From Amphimedon queenslandica (taxonomy: Eukaryota; Porifera; Demospongiae; Haplosclerida; Niphatidae), in the NCBI RefSeq assembly GCF_000090795.2, contig NW_003546259.1, positions 452,394-516,393 on the forward strand: a DNA stretch of 64,000 nucleotides. The letters are read 5' to 3'. Position 1 is the stretch's first letter. The number at the start of each line of letters is the position of its first letter. Below, one piece after another: positions 43,098-55,240 of this stretch. The translations under genes were made by a program, and so were the position numbers. The notes beneath the pieces are model-generated. The model was not told where the DNA came from. It did no database searches and saw only the letters and a list, made by a program, of their open reading frames with translations.

Positions 43098-44880
43098 CTA
43101 CAGTCTCATAATGTTATAATCAAGAATAGAGCAAACGATACTATGAATTCTATTCACAGGAATAAGTGAACCTGGTCCAAAAGGTTCCACATCATTATGC
43201 CACTGCTCATACGGTAGTGCAAGACTATGATGCTCTTGATGTACTTGACACCAATCAACTTTAGCCATTATTATCTTCACATATCCTTTACTTTCTGTTT
43301 AAACAGATTGTTGGATAAAATATTGTATAAATCCTTGCCGAGTGTCATTTCATTCAGTGTCAATAAATCCATGATCTTTCACTCAACCTGCCAAAAAACA
43401 CTACTCCTTTCTAAACATGAAGTAACTGATCCAATTCTGTTTCCCAAAAAGTCAAGGTTAGCAAACCTTTCAAACATAAGATACGCTAGAAGGTATGAGA
43501 GGAACAATTGCCTTATAACAGGTTTTTAAGCATCCATGCATTGCTTCATCAAAACTATGGAACTCAGAAGGTGGGCAAAAATAAATACGAGGAATAAAAA
43601 GAAGAAATTGAGGACTGGGTGCAATAGAACAAGTCGTTCCATTTAGGATTGACAAGTTCACTAGAATCAAAGCAATTGAACATTATTTTTTCATCAGCTG
43701 TACCACGCTAATTTGTTTCAATATTTCTGTATGTTCAGCATAGTTAGGAGCCTTGGCCAACATAGCTGTATCATCCAAAAATTTTCTCATCAACGATACT
43801 TCAATCGATTTTTGATTAGTATGATAGGTCCCTAGCATTCCATTGAAATGCTCAAATCGAAACAACCAAAAGCAATAGACAGGACCATAATCAATAATAC
43901 ATGTCGAAGTATGATGATGTAGGTGAAAATTAGGAGTTACAACATGTTTGCCATTAATCTTCAGAAAAATTTCTGCAATGTCCATGAAAAATTTATGCCC
44001 TTTTTTAATGACATAAGTAAATTGCAGGGGTACCAATATAAAAGCAGCCTAAAACAAAGCATCGCCAGCACTTTAACTCTTCTTCAAGTAACAATGAATG
44101 CAATGAAAATGATAAGTGTGAAACCTAATGTTTCCACTGATCTGCTGTAAAATTCGATAAACCAGATAAAATTTTATGAGGAATTCAACCTATAAATGAT
44201 GAAAAATGAAATTGATCTATCTTTTATTGACTTCTTTTGATATCATCGCTATTAAGTCCGGGGATGATTCCTGCAATTATAAGGTTCTCTCTTTTAAAAC
44301 AAATATTTCGTGGTAAATTCATTATTACAGAGTAAAATATGGCTACACTGTATTGAGTTAGTTTAAACTGTTGGAACCAGTCACAGTTCATCATTAGAGC
44401 AATATTGTTATCTTCACTTATATATCCATTTGCAACAAATTCATTCCATACTTTACCATCATAAATATCAAGTAAATATCCTTCAGGTATAATGTGTTCT
44501 CCATTTATTGCATTTTTCAATCATGCCCAGTCGAATGAAAATATCAGTCAGTTGATCTTTTGAACAATACACCTTTAATGGATACAGTTTTTCTACCACA
44601 CCATTGAGAACTACTTTCTTGAGAAGTGCATGATTGCAAGGTTTCCTCCTAGTCTTGTTTGGATAGTGTGGGTATGCAACTTCCTCCTAGTCTTGTTTGG
44701 ACAGTGTGGGTATGCAACATAAGGACAGAGTTTGGGTACAACATGGTTACCCCTATACTCATAACAGTCATCAAACTTATACAAACTGCTACTTGGTGAT
44801 ATTGGGATGTTTATCAATTTTACTGTTGAGCTTTAAAAAAAAGCATGCAAGCCTCAGCGATAAATGTAAACAACTGTATT
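43098..44880 (-). pseudogene. Transposase_21/tnp2 (CACTA- or Plavaka-like) remnant
   Basis: Minus strand, in order: 44817-44560 with VPKLCPYVAYPHCPNKTRRK and VEKLYPLKVYCSKDQLTDIF; 44520-44224 with IPEGYLLDIYDGKVWNEFVA, LMMNCDWFQQFKLTQYSVAI and LPRNICFKRENLIIAGIIPG; 44036-43683 with TPNFHLHHH, IIDYGPVYCFWLFRFEHFNG and HTNQKSIEVSLMRKFLDD; and 43280-43098 with WHNDVEPFGPGSLIPVNRIH. This is the set of conserved blocks of tnp2-type transposases (DxDGxVW, NxDWFxPF, TPNMHLH, DYGPxxxFWxFxFERxNG). A large middle part before 44036 is shortened, and frame changes separate the pieces. CACTA-type ends were not located. Confidence 0.75.
44643..44718. repeat. Perfect-looking 38 bp tandem duplication in the tnp2 remnant
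   Basis: TTCCTCCTAGTCTTGTTTGG and the next 18 bases occur twice in a row (44643-44680, 44681-44718) with one difference. It adds 38 bases, which shifts the frame. Confidence 0.9.
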
Positions 44881-44904
44881 TTCAGCAATACAAAACAAGA
44901 TAAT

Positions 44905-45670
44905 GCACAAAAACAATACATCACTGTCCTCTAGAAATCTTATCATTCAAGAAATTCAGCTTGAATAGTTAGATTGAATAAATAGAGAGCTGCAAACAGA
45001 AAAGTATTGAGTATTCACAAGAATTTAATTGCTGCCTTTGTTGCTATGCTGTTGGTAAGCAAATTTTGACCACACGCATTATTACTTTTCATTAAAAAAA
45101 TGGTGCATTAGAGTGGTTGTACTTCAGCAAATTCTATTAGGACAAGAACTTATTCCTGTGGAAAAGGAACTTTCTAAACTTAATGTAAAGGTGTTTATCT
45201 TATTGTAATATGAATTTTATATGAAAACATAAATAAGAAAAAGGCAAGCGTCACTAATAAAAGTAATCACTGTAATTTAAAATGTTTGCAGCAAGCAATA
45301 GAGTATCCTACTTCCACTACAAATCCAGAGAGTTGCCGCTAAAGGCCAACAGAAGTTTAGGAAAGCAGCAGAGAAATTATGACCACCAACGCTACAAAGA
45401 CTTTATCCTTTTGCTCGTTACTGGAAGTTGCTAAGTAAATTTAGCCACTCTTACTGCTGTTAGTCATTAGTTTTAACGGAGTTTTCTGGACAGAATAACT
45501 GCATGCTCATCTTGAGAAGGAAGCCAGGCCACTAAACATAAACGACCAAGTTAGAGATGTAGTAGTCAGAGAAAGAAAAGTTAGTTTATACATGTTAAGA
45601 ACTAAAATGTTCACCAAAGCTACAATTCACTGTGTCACACATTCAGTCATGTGTCATGATAATCTTTTTT
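44905..45670. other. No gene recognised
   Basis: A short open stretch near 45300-45420 contains KSRELPLKANRSLGKQQRNY, but I cannot place it. The rest is AT-rich without structure. Confidence 0.4.
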
Positions 45671-45785
45671 TTGCTACTGGCGTAGCTAGAACGTAACAAT
45701 ATATTACAGTATTTTGAAGTACAAGTAGGTGTAGTAACTAGCACTATTTCTCATGATAGATCAAAAAACAATGTCAGGGTGACCT

Positions 45786-46670
45786 CTATGACAGAGGTAC
45801 AGGTTGCACTTGGTGCACATCCACGTTTTGTTTTTCCTGATACTGTGTAGCTTGCATAAATGGCAAAAATATTGACAGCCATCTCCTTTCACAGAAAGTA
45901 ATTAGACTAGAATTGTTCCTGGGTATAGTGAGATGTCTTCCCTTTGTCTTCCTAAAACTATACCCTTGTAGCTGTTCCTTAGCTAAGGATTTTTGAGAGT
46001 CCTTTGTGGACAATGTTATATAAGAAAGAGACTCAGCGGTGGAAGACACAAAGAAGATATTTGATATGGTGATGTCAAATAACATCCAGTACAGATATTT
46101 ATAGTATTTGCTACACTTAACACGGATGTGATAATACTGTCAAAGCTGGTCTTTGTCATCTACTCTGCCCATGTACTTGATGTTCTGTCTGATGGCTTCT
46201 CGACAGAAGTAGGTATGATTTTTGCTAGTCTTCAGTTTACCTGTCACAGAGTGTAAGGTAATGGCTTGAGAGTTGGTAGCAGTAACTGTAACCGGTTTAG
46301 CGTCTTGCCAGACAGCTTGTGAGATTAGGCAGTATTTCACTTCGTAGTGTTAAACTGTCTCCACTCTGAGGGAAACCCCACTTCTAGTGAGGCATAAGCT
46401 CTGATTGAATGCTTACGATTGCTCCTCATTGTTCCACAGGCATAAATTCTAACACAAAAATTGGTCGCAGTACACTTGGTGGTTATGGTATTGGATGTTC
46501 ACTGTTAGATCTTTCACAACACAAGATCCCAAACCATTCTCAGTGCAAAATATTTCCTTTCCAATTTAGACTTGGAACTGAGACTCGTAAACATTTGTGC
46601 TGTCCACTCTCACTCACACCTTAAAACCTCTCTAGATAGACTTCTGTGGCATATACTGCTAAAGTGAGAA
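45786..46670 (-). pseudogene. piggyBac transposase C-terminal part
   Basis: Minus strand: GLGSCVVKDLTVNIQYHNHQ then VYCDQFL (near 46560-46430; usual form VYxDNFFTS), a short GTxRxNRK-like piece (AAATCG region near 46425), VWQDAKPVTVTATNSQA (near 46310), NIKYMGRVDDKDQL (46160; usual MGGVDxxDQ) and LFDITISNIFFVSSTAESLS (46085 on). The blocks are in family order with family spacing. Stops and frame changes break it; the first catalytic Asp region is missing and no TTAA-bounded ends are seen. Confidence 0.75.
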
Positions 46671-46739
46671 GCGACCTTTATAACCTCATCTATATTGACA
46701 GAGAGGGTGGTACACTGCTTTGAATCTCTCTTCAATCAT

Positions 46740-48121
46740 GGATAAGAATTAGCAGACTTTATATACAAGGTCAGCTGATGGTGTTGTGATGGTAGTATGT
46801 TTATGAAGTGCAGGTAACAGTGAATCTCAAAAAAAAGCAATCCCATAAATTATCTTTTCTTAACTCTTGTAGGGTTTTCATAGTTCAAAGAACTGGACTA
46901 GTGGGAGACAAAAAATCGAGATTCTAAGCATGAAGCTGATCAGACAATAACTTTGTAATAGAGAAAATACAATCAAATATTATCAAAGTGCCTACAAACT
47001 CGAAGGAGTGGACTTGATGGAGAAGGCCTATGGCTTCCACAGCTTTAGCGTCGAAGTTATTATGAACAAGACACTCCAATGTTTCAATGAGAGAGTCAAA
47101 GTACTTAAAATTGTATTATGAGCTAAACATCGGCTGGCTCATCTAGTGTCAGACAGACTCTGTAATTCTTCACCTGTTTGTTTGGATGAAGCTGCTTCTC
47201 CATTTCTGTGACAAGTGCATGTCTCTTACTGGTCAAAAGAATTACATATAGTGCCTGTATGAGTGAAAAAACTCTGCCGCATGTTGGTTATTCTTGGCAC
47301 AGTCTACCAAAACGAGATTTAATACATGGGCATCACAATGAATATATGAGTCTCAGAGGTGACTTCCCTAATCCTTTTCTGAACTCCGCTGGAGCTGCCA
47401 CTTATAACAGAGGCTCCATCATACCCCAGTGAGACAATCATCTGTAGATCTAGGTTGTATAAAGTCAGTGTGTCGAGAATATACTGTGCAAGACTTTCTG
47501 CAGTAAGAGCTTTGGCAGGAAATAATGTAAAAAAAGGCTTCATTACTGCTATTTTGTCAACATTAATGTATCAAACAGCAATGAAGCATTCCAGCTCCTG
47601 GCTGAGGTCTTTTGTTTCATCGACCAGTATCGACTAGTATCCTATCTTTTGGACAGCTGAACATAATATACTGCTCCTCACAAGAGTGGCCATTATTGAT
47701 AAAATGTTGTTTTCAATACTAGACAGCATTCCATGAGCCATGAGAAAGCCATGCATTGACAACAGAATTGTGACCAGCAACCAGACCAAGAATTTGAAAT
47801 TACCTCTGTTGAGTGGAGTGTCACATTCATCATGGCGACGTCTCTTGTTTGCGCAGAGTAGAACTTCTATGATAGATGCTATATAGTGTCTGTTTTTAAT
47901 CTGCTCTGCTCTATTGCTTTCCAGTTGCTCTGCTAGAGATTGATGTTTTTCTGCAGCAAAATATTGTTGTCAAGCAAGCACTGATAACTAGTGGGTCGTG
48001 CAATTAGCTTGTTTAACACCTGTGGTTCTTGTGGCATGCTCTTTGTCCAGAAACCCAATTTCTGTGAAGCTTTTCTCAGGTCTACTATGGCCAATAAATG
48101 GTAAGAGAGCATGGAAAGCAA
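46740..48121 (-). pseudogene. hAT transposase (DUF4371-like), broken
   Basis: Minus strand: 47543-47319 reads AKALTAESLAQYILDTLTLY, NLDLQMIVSLGYDGASVISG and SGVQKRIREVTSE; GYDGASVISG holds the second catalytic Asp region of this hAT group. Further on, about 47230-46840 reads HALVTEMEKQLHPNKQVKNY, LVHNNFDAKAVEAIGLLHQV and SFEFVGTLIIFDCIFSITKL. Upstream parts (48121-47560) are weaker, with ETKDLSQELECF-like words. The C-terminal dimerisation domain is not seen. Several frame changes; not functional. Confidence 0.75.
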
Positions 48122-48659
48122 AATGCAGCGTCTTTCTGAACAGACTATTTTAGTCAGGACTATTGCTTGTACCAGTCCAAATTGAATGACCTGGCTTTAC
48201 CTGAAAGTAGGAGACTGGAAAGTGAATAAAAGGTAGACAGTGTACTAATGATGTTGTGGATGCAACATCATAAATGACGGAAGTACTACTAGCAAGGATG
48301 TTGTTGAAAAATTTGCATTACCTAAATTACTTTGCAGTGATGAGGCAACAGTGTCGGAGTGGGACTTAGCAACTGGCATATGGACGTACTCCAATAGTTC
48401 AGACAAAATGTGGTTAATCATTTACTGTCATTATTCAAATCATTTTAATTTTCTCTTCATTAATAGTGTTAGCTGCCTCACTTTCACATCTCCTTTTCTT
48501 GTTACTACTTTCATTAGCTGAATTGGAAGACATAGAAGATTTACTCATATTCTTAAACAGTGACAGCTGCTGCTCATCTTGTATATACAACATACATGTG
48601 GTTACTTATGAGCCACCCCTACAAGTAGTTGCTTCAATGCAAGCCACCTGCACAAGATT

Positions 48660-48745
48660 GTTATTAAACAATGAATATTATTATTTTTACAATGAATATA
48701 ATTGTTTTAACAATGAATATAATCATTAATAATGAATATAATTTT
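48660..48745. repeat. Tandem AATGAATATAAT-type repeat
   Basis: Three to four units of about 24 bases (ACAATGAATATAATTGTTTTA). Confidence 0.85.
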
Positions 48746-48794
48746 AAGTGTCATTTTAAGGTAGGGATTAGGCCCCACATCAACTACGCCATTG

Positions 48795-49130
48795 ATGAAA
48801 TGCATGCATCATGATAAAGGGTGAAGTACAATAGTTAAAGTGATTAAAGGTGATTAAATGGCACACCAATGCATGTCATTAAGTTGCAGGACTAAGCTTT
48901 GATTTCAAACATTCAGGGATGTTAAAATTTTGACAAGTAAATGATGAATCAGCAGCAACATGACATTTCATGTGTAAGTGATAATGAGAGTTGCTTTCTT
49001 TTTCTAAAAACTGTTCCAGTAGCTAGATTTAAAATTAACCTTTCTTCTCTCGAAGCAGCAAAACCAAGAGTGTCATTATCATTCCTGTAATCTTTACTGC
49101 AAGACTGATACACTTTTATTTGCTGTGTTA
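48795..49130. other. No gene recognised
   Basis: Short frames only. It may be the downstream region of the MULE remnant that follows on the minus strand. Confidence 0.4.
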
Positions 49131-49139
49131 TAAATTTCA

Positions 49140-51300
49140 TGACAAATTGAGAAGAAGGATTATATGGTGTGCGAGATTCCTTGATGAAGTGGAAGGTGAT
49201 GGAATATGAGATGCTGAAACTATTGAAGGAAGATTGTCTGATGAATCGGATGATGGCATTGCCTGAAATGGTGCTAGCATTGAAGACATAATATTAATTG
49301 AATTAAACCAGTGGCAAAAATAGGACATGAAATGGTAATGGGGAGAGAAACTGCTGGTAAAGTGGACCCAAGTGTTGAAACATAATTCATTGAAGGATAG
49401 GAAGAACTATTCTTAACTTGCATTTGCTAGCTCAGCTTGCAAAGTAACAGGTGTTCCACTTGATTTTACAGTTGCAGATGACTGTACAAATTGATTCATA
49501 AAGTCAGAAGAAGATTGCTCTATTACATAATGTATAGATTTAGTTTTGACTAGATTACATGCTTTATGCTTTTTTAAGCATTTTCTCTCTTCCTACCAGC
49601 ACCTGCTGGCATATTTCTCTGAGCTATTGATGACAGACAAGTTCCGAATCGTCTACTTCTAAAATATTGAATAAATTGAGCTAAGTCCCCATTTAACTGG
49701 GCAGCAGCTGAGAACAGATAGAATAACTTTAAACATATGAAAATTATTGTCATACTTGTTGCCAAAATTGCTTGCTGTCACCAAATGTGGTTGCCCAAAT
49801 GTAGAACTTTTAACAAAGCGAGCCTTATCAACCATCCATGGTACTTTTAAGACAGCATTAGACTTCAAAAACTCAGTAGCCTTTTTCCATATCCCACAGA
49901 GAATTGATGATGGTACTGATGAAATTCCACAGTGATCTATGGATATTTTAAGAAGGCATGAAGCATCACTAGGTGGAATGTTATTTCTTGTAAAAACAAG
50001 CTGTCAATTGAAATCTTTATCCAAATGTCTCCTTAATTGTTGACTCATAGAAAACCAACAAACTTCCGTTACTTCTAAGTCACAATATTCATTGCATAAC
50101 TTCCACTTAACGACACCTTTCTCCATCTCTCTTTGATGCCAGTCAACAACATCTGGATATGCTGTATTAGTACTGGCAATTTGTTCTTTTTTAATCTACC
50201 TCTAACTTAAGTACATCACTTATTAATTCACTATTATTTGTTATATAATACCTTGTGATACCTGCTTGTTTTCTGACACTAAGTGTAGCACAATTGACTA
50301 GATCAGCAGTCTTATATTTTTGAAACCAGTCATAAAACTTTGGACAATCCGATGTGTTACAGCTTCCCTCTGGGTTATTCCAGCTCTCTCTTACCCTGGT
50401 TAATGATTTCCAGAATAGTTCTGGAGACTCAAAATCAATCAATCCTGATTCAAATTGATTGCAAATTTGTTTCCCAAATATATCAGATGTAATCTCTCCC
50501 ATCACAGCTTGGAGTTGCAATAAATTTAATTTGTCTTCAATACTTTGACGCAAATGGTTGCCACGTCTAAGATGAACAGCATTTCTAAAAACAGTCTTAA
50601 AAGCTCTAATTAATTCTTGTTCACCATCTGTACCAAATGACTTAATACTTACAAGATTAGGGTTAAGTCATACCAAAGTAGAAGCAAAATAATGAAAAGG
50701 TCGAAATTATTTTGTCTCGTCAATTAAAACTGGTCCAAGAGTAACAGAGTGATGTGCAGCACCTGCTTCATCCAAAAGATTTTAATAAGATTTTGGAGTT
50801 ACGTGAAATGGTCCATGATTGAATGTTAGGTCCACACTGATAATAGAGAAACCATCCTTAAAGCAAAATTGTTCCAAATCTAATAGCTGTTGATTATTGT
50901 ACAAAACACATTGATTCTGGGGTAGCCTCAACAGATCGCATGAATTTTTTGCTATTATTAGTAGCTTCATTATCCTTACAAATTATTTGCGTAACTTCTG
51001 CTAATACATCATTCAGTACTGAGTTCAGGCTTTCATTATTATTGCTTTCCACACTATGTTTCTTTGAGTACTGAAATTTATGTATCCGTTGCCGATCTCA
51101 CACGAGATCACATAAAGAAGATGCAGCAAGTACACCTCCCTTTATGTTCTCAACTTGCTGGAGTACTATCACAGGTGGATTACTTTCAAGACCCTTCTTT
51201 AGAAGAGTATGAGTGCTTGCTTTAGTGCGACTAAAAGGACCTTTTTAATTGAGTTGCCATGCCAAGAAATTTCTATTGCATGCTCTGCTCTGTCAAATCT
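49140..51300 (-). pseudogene. Second MULE-family transposase remnant
   Basis: Minus strand, same family as 21639-24060: about 51240-51110 (SRTKASTHTLLKKGLESNPP, VENIKGGVLAASSLCD), 50970-50782 (LVRLPQNQ-like, then SIISVDLTFNHGPFHVTPKS, where DLTFN is the catalytic Asp block), 50730-50560 (TLGPVLIDE, KSFGTDGEQELI), 50553-50191 (SDIFGKQICNQFESGLID, WNNPEGSC, FYDWFQKYKTADLVN, YYITNNSE), then the Trp/His-rich block and a basic tail about 49640-49580 (RNMPAGAGRKREN). Frame changes separate them. No terminal repeats were found for this copy. Confidence 0.75.
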
Positions 51301-51845
51301 GTACTTCACCAATGCTAGTGGTTACAGTTCACCAGAATGATCAAAAAATTAAGAGATTCAATACAATAATTATAAATTTCATTAATTGTAAGCATAGTTG
51401 CAATAAAAATTCAATATATACATTAGTGAGAAATCAAATCAACAAACAAGTCTTACTCACTATGCATAGTGACTATCACTTGGTTAAAAACTGGTGAGTC
51501 TCAGTGCTTATAGTATGTTCTTGTGACTTTGTAATGACTTGAGAAATTCTCATGCTTACTTCTACAATAAATGACCAAATCCTCCATTCTAGTGAACACT
51601 GACATAAACAAGAAGAGACCCCATATTTTTTCAAACACCATTATCGTCTGCTTTAACATCATTTGGATCATTAAGTGAATGTAAACTCACAAAATAGACA
51701 CATTCTTGTTAACATGACGAGGCTGATCATGACATCTGATTCTCTTTGATATGCTCCGACAAATCAACACTTCTGCGATTTCTGAGAGTGAAAACCCTCC
51801 TTTAAATGTACTATATAATAGGAAACTTTTTGTTGCCATTATAAT
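51301..51845. other. No gene recognised
   Basis: Flank of the MULE remnant. It may hold its eroded N-terminal part (near 51600-51780), but nothing is firm. Confidence 0.4.
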
Positions 51846-51848
51846 AAG

Positions 51849-51940
51849 ATGATGCTCTTGTCAAGCACAGTTGAGATACCTGCCAGAGTGGTCTGCACGC
51901 ACAAGGCCCAGGTGATGCTTTTTTTTCTGCCTCAACTGTT
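51849..51940 (-). repeat. Dispersed repeat, inverted partner at 53075-53165
   Basis: The segment with AGCACAGTTGAGATACCTGC and GCACAAGGCCCAGGTGATG matches the inverse of about 53075-53165. Both translate to a peptide like LGLVRADHSGRYLNCA, so it may be a conserved exon of an unknown element. Confidence 0.6.
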
Positions 51941-53074
51941 TTGTCTTTATCACTACTGAATTAACATAAAACAATAACAAAGCAAAAGGCATAAAAATAC
52001 CTCTGACTGTCAATATCAAATGATAATGCTCTTGTCTCTGTCTCAAACTATCCTTTATTTTTTTTTATGAAATTTTTTTGCTGCTACAAATCAATGCCCA
52101 GGCGTTTAACTAATAAATTCCGGTACATTTCTCTGTCAATTGTAAGTCTAGCATTTCAAACAAATGAAGAAATCATGCATGATTATCACATCAGTTATGA
52201 TTGACAAATTAATGACACATAAATGAATTATGCCACCAGGTAGACAAATATAACTAAAATATTCATTTCAAAGCAGCCTACGCTTACCTTCATTCTTAAT
52301 GACATGTGACTTCAATGGGCTGGCTGTATGTAAGTCTGTACAACTTAAAAATAAATAATAGTTTACTGAGGAATCTGGAAGGTAACAATGTTTATTAAAA
52401 TCAATAATTCCCATACAGTCACTCTTACGGAGATATAGCTTTGCCCTCTTTTTAATCATCATCATCTAAAGTCAAATCAATAACATCTTTTTACATAGTT
52501 AAGTCGACCAATGGAGATTCAGGAGAAGGTGCAGGCTCCAGATCGACCTCTGTCCCTTGATCAGCCATAGCTGCCACACTTTATCACATCACATGAATAA
52601 CAGTGCAATAGATATTTCTTTCTCTATTATAAGCATGTACAGATCTTTTTCTCATTTCTCCGTTTCCTATCCCTACATGGTGGATGGAGGAGGGGGCAAA
52701 AGTGAATCCAAAGACAGCTATGAGCAATGAGCCGCCAGCATCAGCATGAATCAACAAGTTTAACTAAGGTAGAGCAGGGGGCCAAAACTACAGCAGCCCA
52801 CAAAAGCTATAATGTGCAGATTTGGGTCTCTAAGTAGCTTTTCTTTCCTTTTTTAATTATTATATACTTTTTTAAATATTAATGATTAATTTACACCTAA
52901 TTTCATATTAATGCCATCTCTATCTCCAAACTGCTGTCTCAGTCTTGGAGCTGCCCCACCAAGCTACACTGAGAGACAAGCTAAATTAAGTGTATGAATG
53001 GACCTGTAACTTTTGCCGAGCAGGTCAGTCAGCAAAGGTGGTGTGCTGATACCCCATTTGAAGAGGCACTCCTA
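51941..53074. other. No gene recognised
   Basis: Mostly AT-rich. Near 52495-52570 the minus strand reads an acidic MADQGTEVDLEPAPSPESPL-like peptide with an ATG, possibly a first exon belonging to the neighbouring MULE or to the repeat pair. Nothing else recognised. Confidence 0.4.
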
Positions 53075-53165
53075 CTCCTAGGTCCAGGAGACCTGCATCT
53101 ACCCCTGGGCCTCATGCATGCAGACTACTCTGCCAGATACCTCAACTGCGCTTCAGTAAAGAGGG
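53075..53165 (+). repeat. Dispersed repeat, inverted partner of 51849-51940
   Basis: The plus strand reads LHLPLGLMHADYSARYLNCA, parallel to the minus-strand peptide at 51861-51940. Two copies keeping the same frame suggest coding origin; family unknown. Confidence 0.6.
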
Positions 53166-53199
53166 AAATGTGTTCTCAATAGGTCACTGTGCCATCTTG

Positions 53200-53500
53200 T
53201 CTCTCTATCATAGCCATCTTGCGTCTATATATCTTCAAACCCACAAAAATCTATAGAGCAAGATATATAGAGCAGAAAGACAGCCTGTGAACTAGCACAC
53301 GGCAAGAAACTGCACATGTCTAAACCAGGCCCCTCCATCCACGTTAACCTCATTTAGACAGTGGTGTAACTATCAACATACGCGGCAGTTAGGAATAATC
53401 GGACATTCATCCAGCAGTTGGTCCAAATAAGTCAGGACACTGGCGTCCTTGTGCAGATTGGTGTTGTCAATAAATTTAAAGTCTCTCCAATACCTCATAT
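53200..53500. other. No gene recognised; hAT-like tip word
   Basis: CAGTGGTGTAACTATCAACA at 53361 looks like a hAT tip, but I found no partner tip or 8 bp duplication, so no element is called. Confidence 0.35.
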
Positions 53501-55240
53501 TCAATGTTTCACTTCATGAAACTACATTATTCACTAAGTTAAACTTGGTTCTCCAAGACAGAAGCACCTGGACCTAGTTAAGGTTGTTTTTAATTGTTTT
53601 AATGACCATGGTATTGTAATTAATCCCAGTATGCATTGATTTGGGGGTACTACGTTCATTTTTCCCAGTCATATAGTTGATACAAATGGTATTAAATAAC
53701 TGCCAGGGAAAATACCAGCCTTTGATACATATTGTTGTCCTTAAGTACTCAAGGTTAGAAACTTGTACAATAGATTTGTCCTTAATTTTGCATCTCCTTT
53801 CTGTCTGTGTATTTAAATATTCAGGTAAAAATACTGCATAGACTGAGGACTCTTTTGCAGCATTCAAAGCAACAACAACAGCTCAAGCTGATGCAAAACT
53901 CCTAGAGCAGGATGCTCTAGCTAATGATGCAAATGATGTTGCTACAAGAGCTGTTCTATAACAGTTGGTGGATTCATTCTGGGACACAGTAGCCTTATTT
54001 TCTTAAAGCTATAGCTGGTGAGAGACAGTACAGCACATTTGACATGGAGCTTTTGAATATTTAAAACACATTTGTAGTCAGTTTTACATTTTGCCTGCCA
54101 TTGACTTTCTTCCTTCATGCCAGTCTCGTTGTAGCACTAGTCAAGAGAGCAGACTCCTACACTATATCCTACAGTTGACATAATGCAGTAACTGATGCTC
54201 TTTCTCAGGGTTATTCTCTCATCACTAATTTGTTGCCAAACTTTGATTTTCAAATGTTAGCAATAGCTCAACAACAAGCTAAAAGCCTTTTCCAGAAATC
54301 GTGACTCTCACTGCCTTTAACTCTGCCCAATGCCACTCCCACACTCAGAAAATAGTCATCTGTGACTTATCTACAAGGTACTCAGGTAGCCCATTGGTGC
54401 CGAAACCATTTGAGAAGAAATTATTGCCAAACTAGGTCACCTATCTCATTTTTGAATTATTGTCTTGTCACTTCCCTTTTGCCCTATGCAGGGATGAGGT
54501 CAGATGTCCAAAATTTGGTTCAGAAGTGTATTCAGTGTCAATGTTCTAAAAACAAAGACAATGTCACACCTCTGTCTCATTTTGCTACTGCTCGTCACAA
54601 ATTTCCAAATATTAATACTGACTTAGTGGTTCCACAAACCTATTCACCATGATCGATCAATTCACAACATGATCTGTAGTAGTCTTTTCTATCTTGCTTA
54701 TGCTACTGCTATATCAGTGACCCTAGTCTTTGAATTGCTCCTTTGTGGACCCGATTGTTATCGCTGTAGACCAAGGTCAGCAATTTGAGACATCCCTGTG
54801 GTAACAGTTACTGTCTTTTTTTGGTTCCAAAAATCTCACCAGGCCTGCATACTCATCCATCCTGTATCAACAAAAACCTCAATAAAAGTATATATGCTTT
54901 CAAAGTAATGAAGGCAACAGATAAGTACTTCACACTGGTAATGATTGGCAAACAGAGTAATGTTATCTATGGATAGAATTTAAGCTTATGGTGAGTATCA
55001 CTTTTCATCTACTGTACTCCTCTCCAAGAGTCTCCTCCAGTCTCTCATACCCCAACTCCACTCACTCCTACAACTACAGAGCAATGAAGGTCACTGCCCA
55101 ACCCACTCTAAAACTGCTGATTGTCCAGTATAAATCACTCATTCAGGTCATCAAATACACTGGCGAAAACAACTGAAAGCCTACTGCTGAACACTTATGT
55201 TCCCTTTGTTCATTGGAGAGGGAATACTATGGTGGGTAAG
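53500..55240 (+). mobile_element. Ty3/Gypsy-type LTR retroelement, fossil
   Basis: Seen: a stretch resembling the RNase H end of a Ty3/Gypsy polyprotein (about 53840-54210) followed by an integrase zinc-finger and core-start region (54362-54652, with YAGMRSDVQNLVQKCIQCQC and DLVVPQTYSP-like words). Known: this order is that of Ty3/Gypsy pol. Gag, protease and the reverse transcriptase are not recognised, and I identified no long terminal repeats, so the limits are rough. The copy is clearly broken in several places and looks old. Confidence 0.7.

Larger units (their letters stand above)
45675..48794 (-). mobile_element. Second hAT element with piggyBac remains inside
   Basis: Tip-like sequences TACTGGCGTAG (left, 45675) and CAATGGCGTAG (right, inward from 48794) enclose hAT transposase remains on the minus strand (48121-46740). 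Unlike the hAT at 34372 there is no visible 8 bp duplication, so the borders are tentative. A piggyBac-type transposase remnant at 46670-45786 lies between the hAT coding part and the left tip. Confidence 0.6.

Noticed and set aside
53361-53400. hAT-like tip CAGTGGTGTAACTATC
   Set aside because: No second tip or 8 bp duplication could be found.
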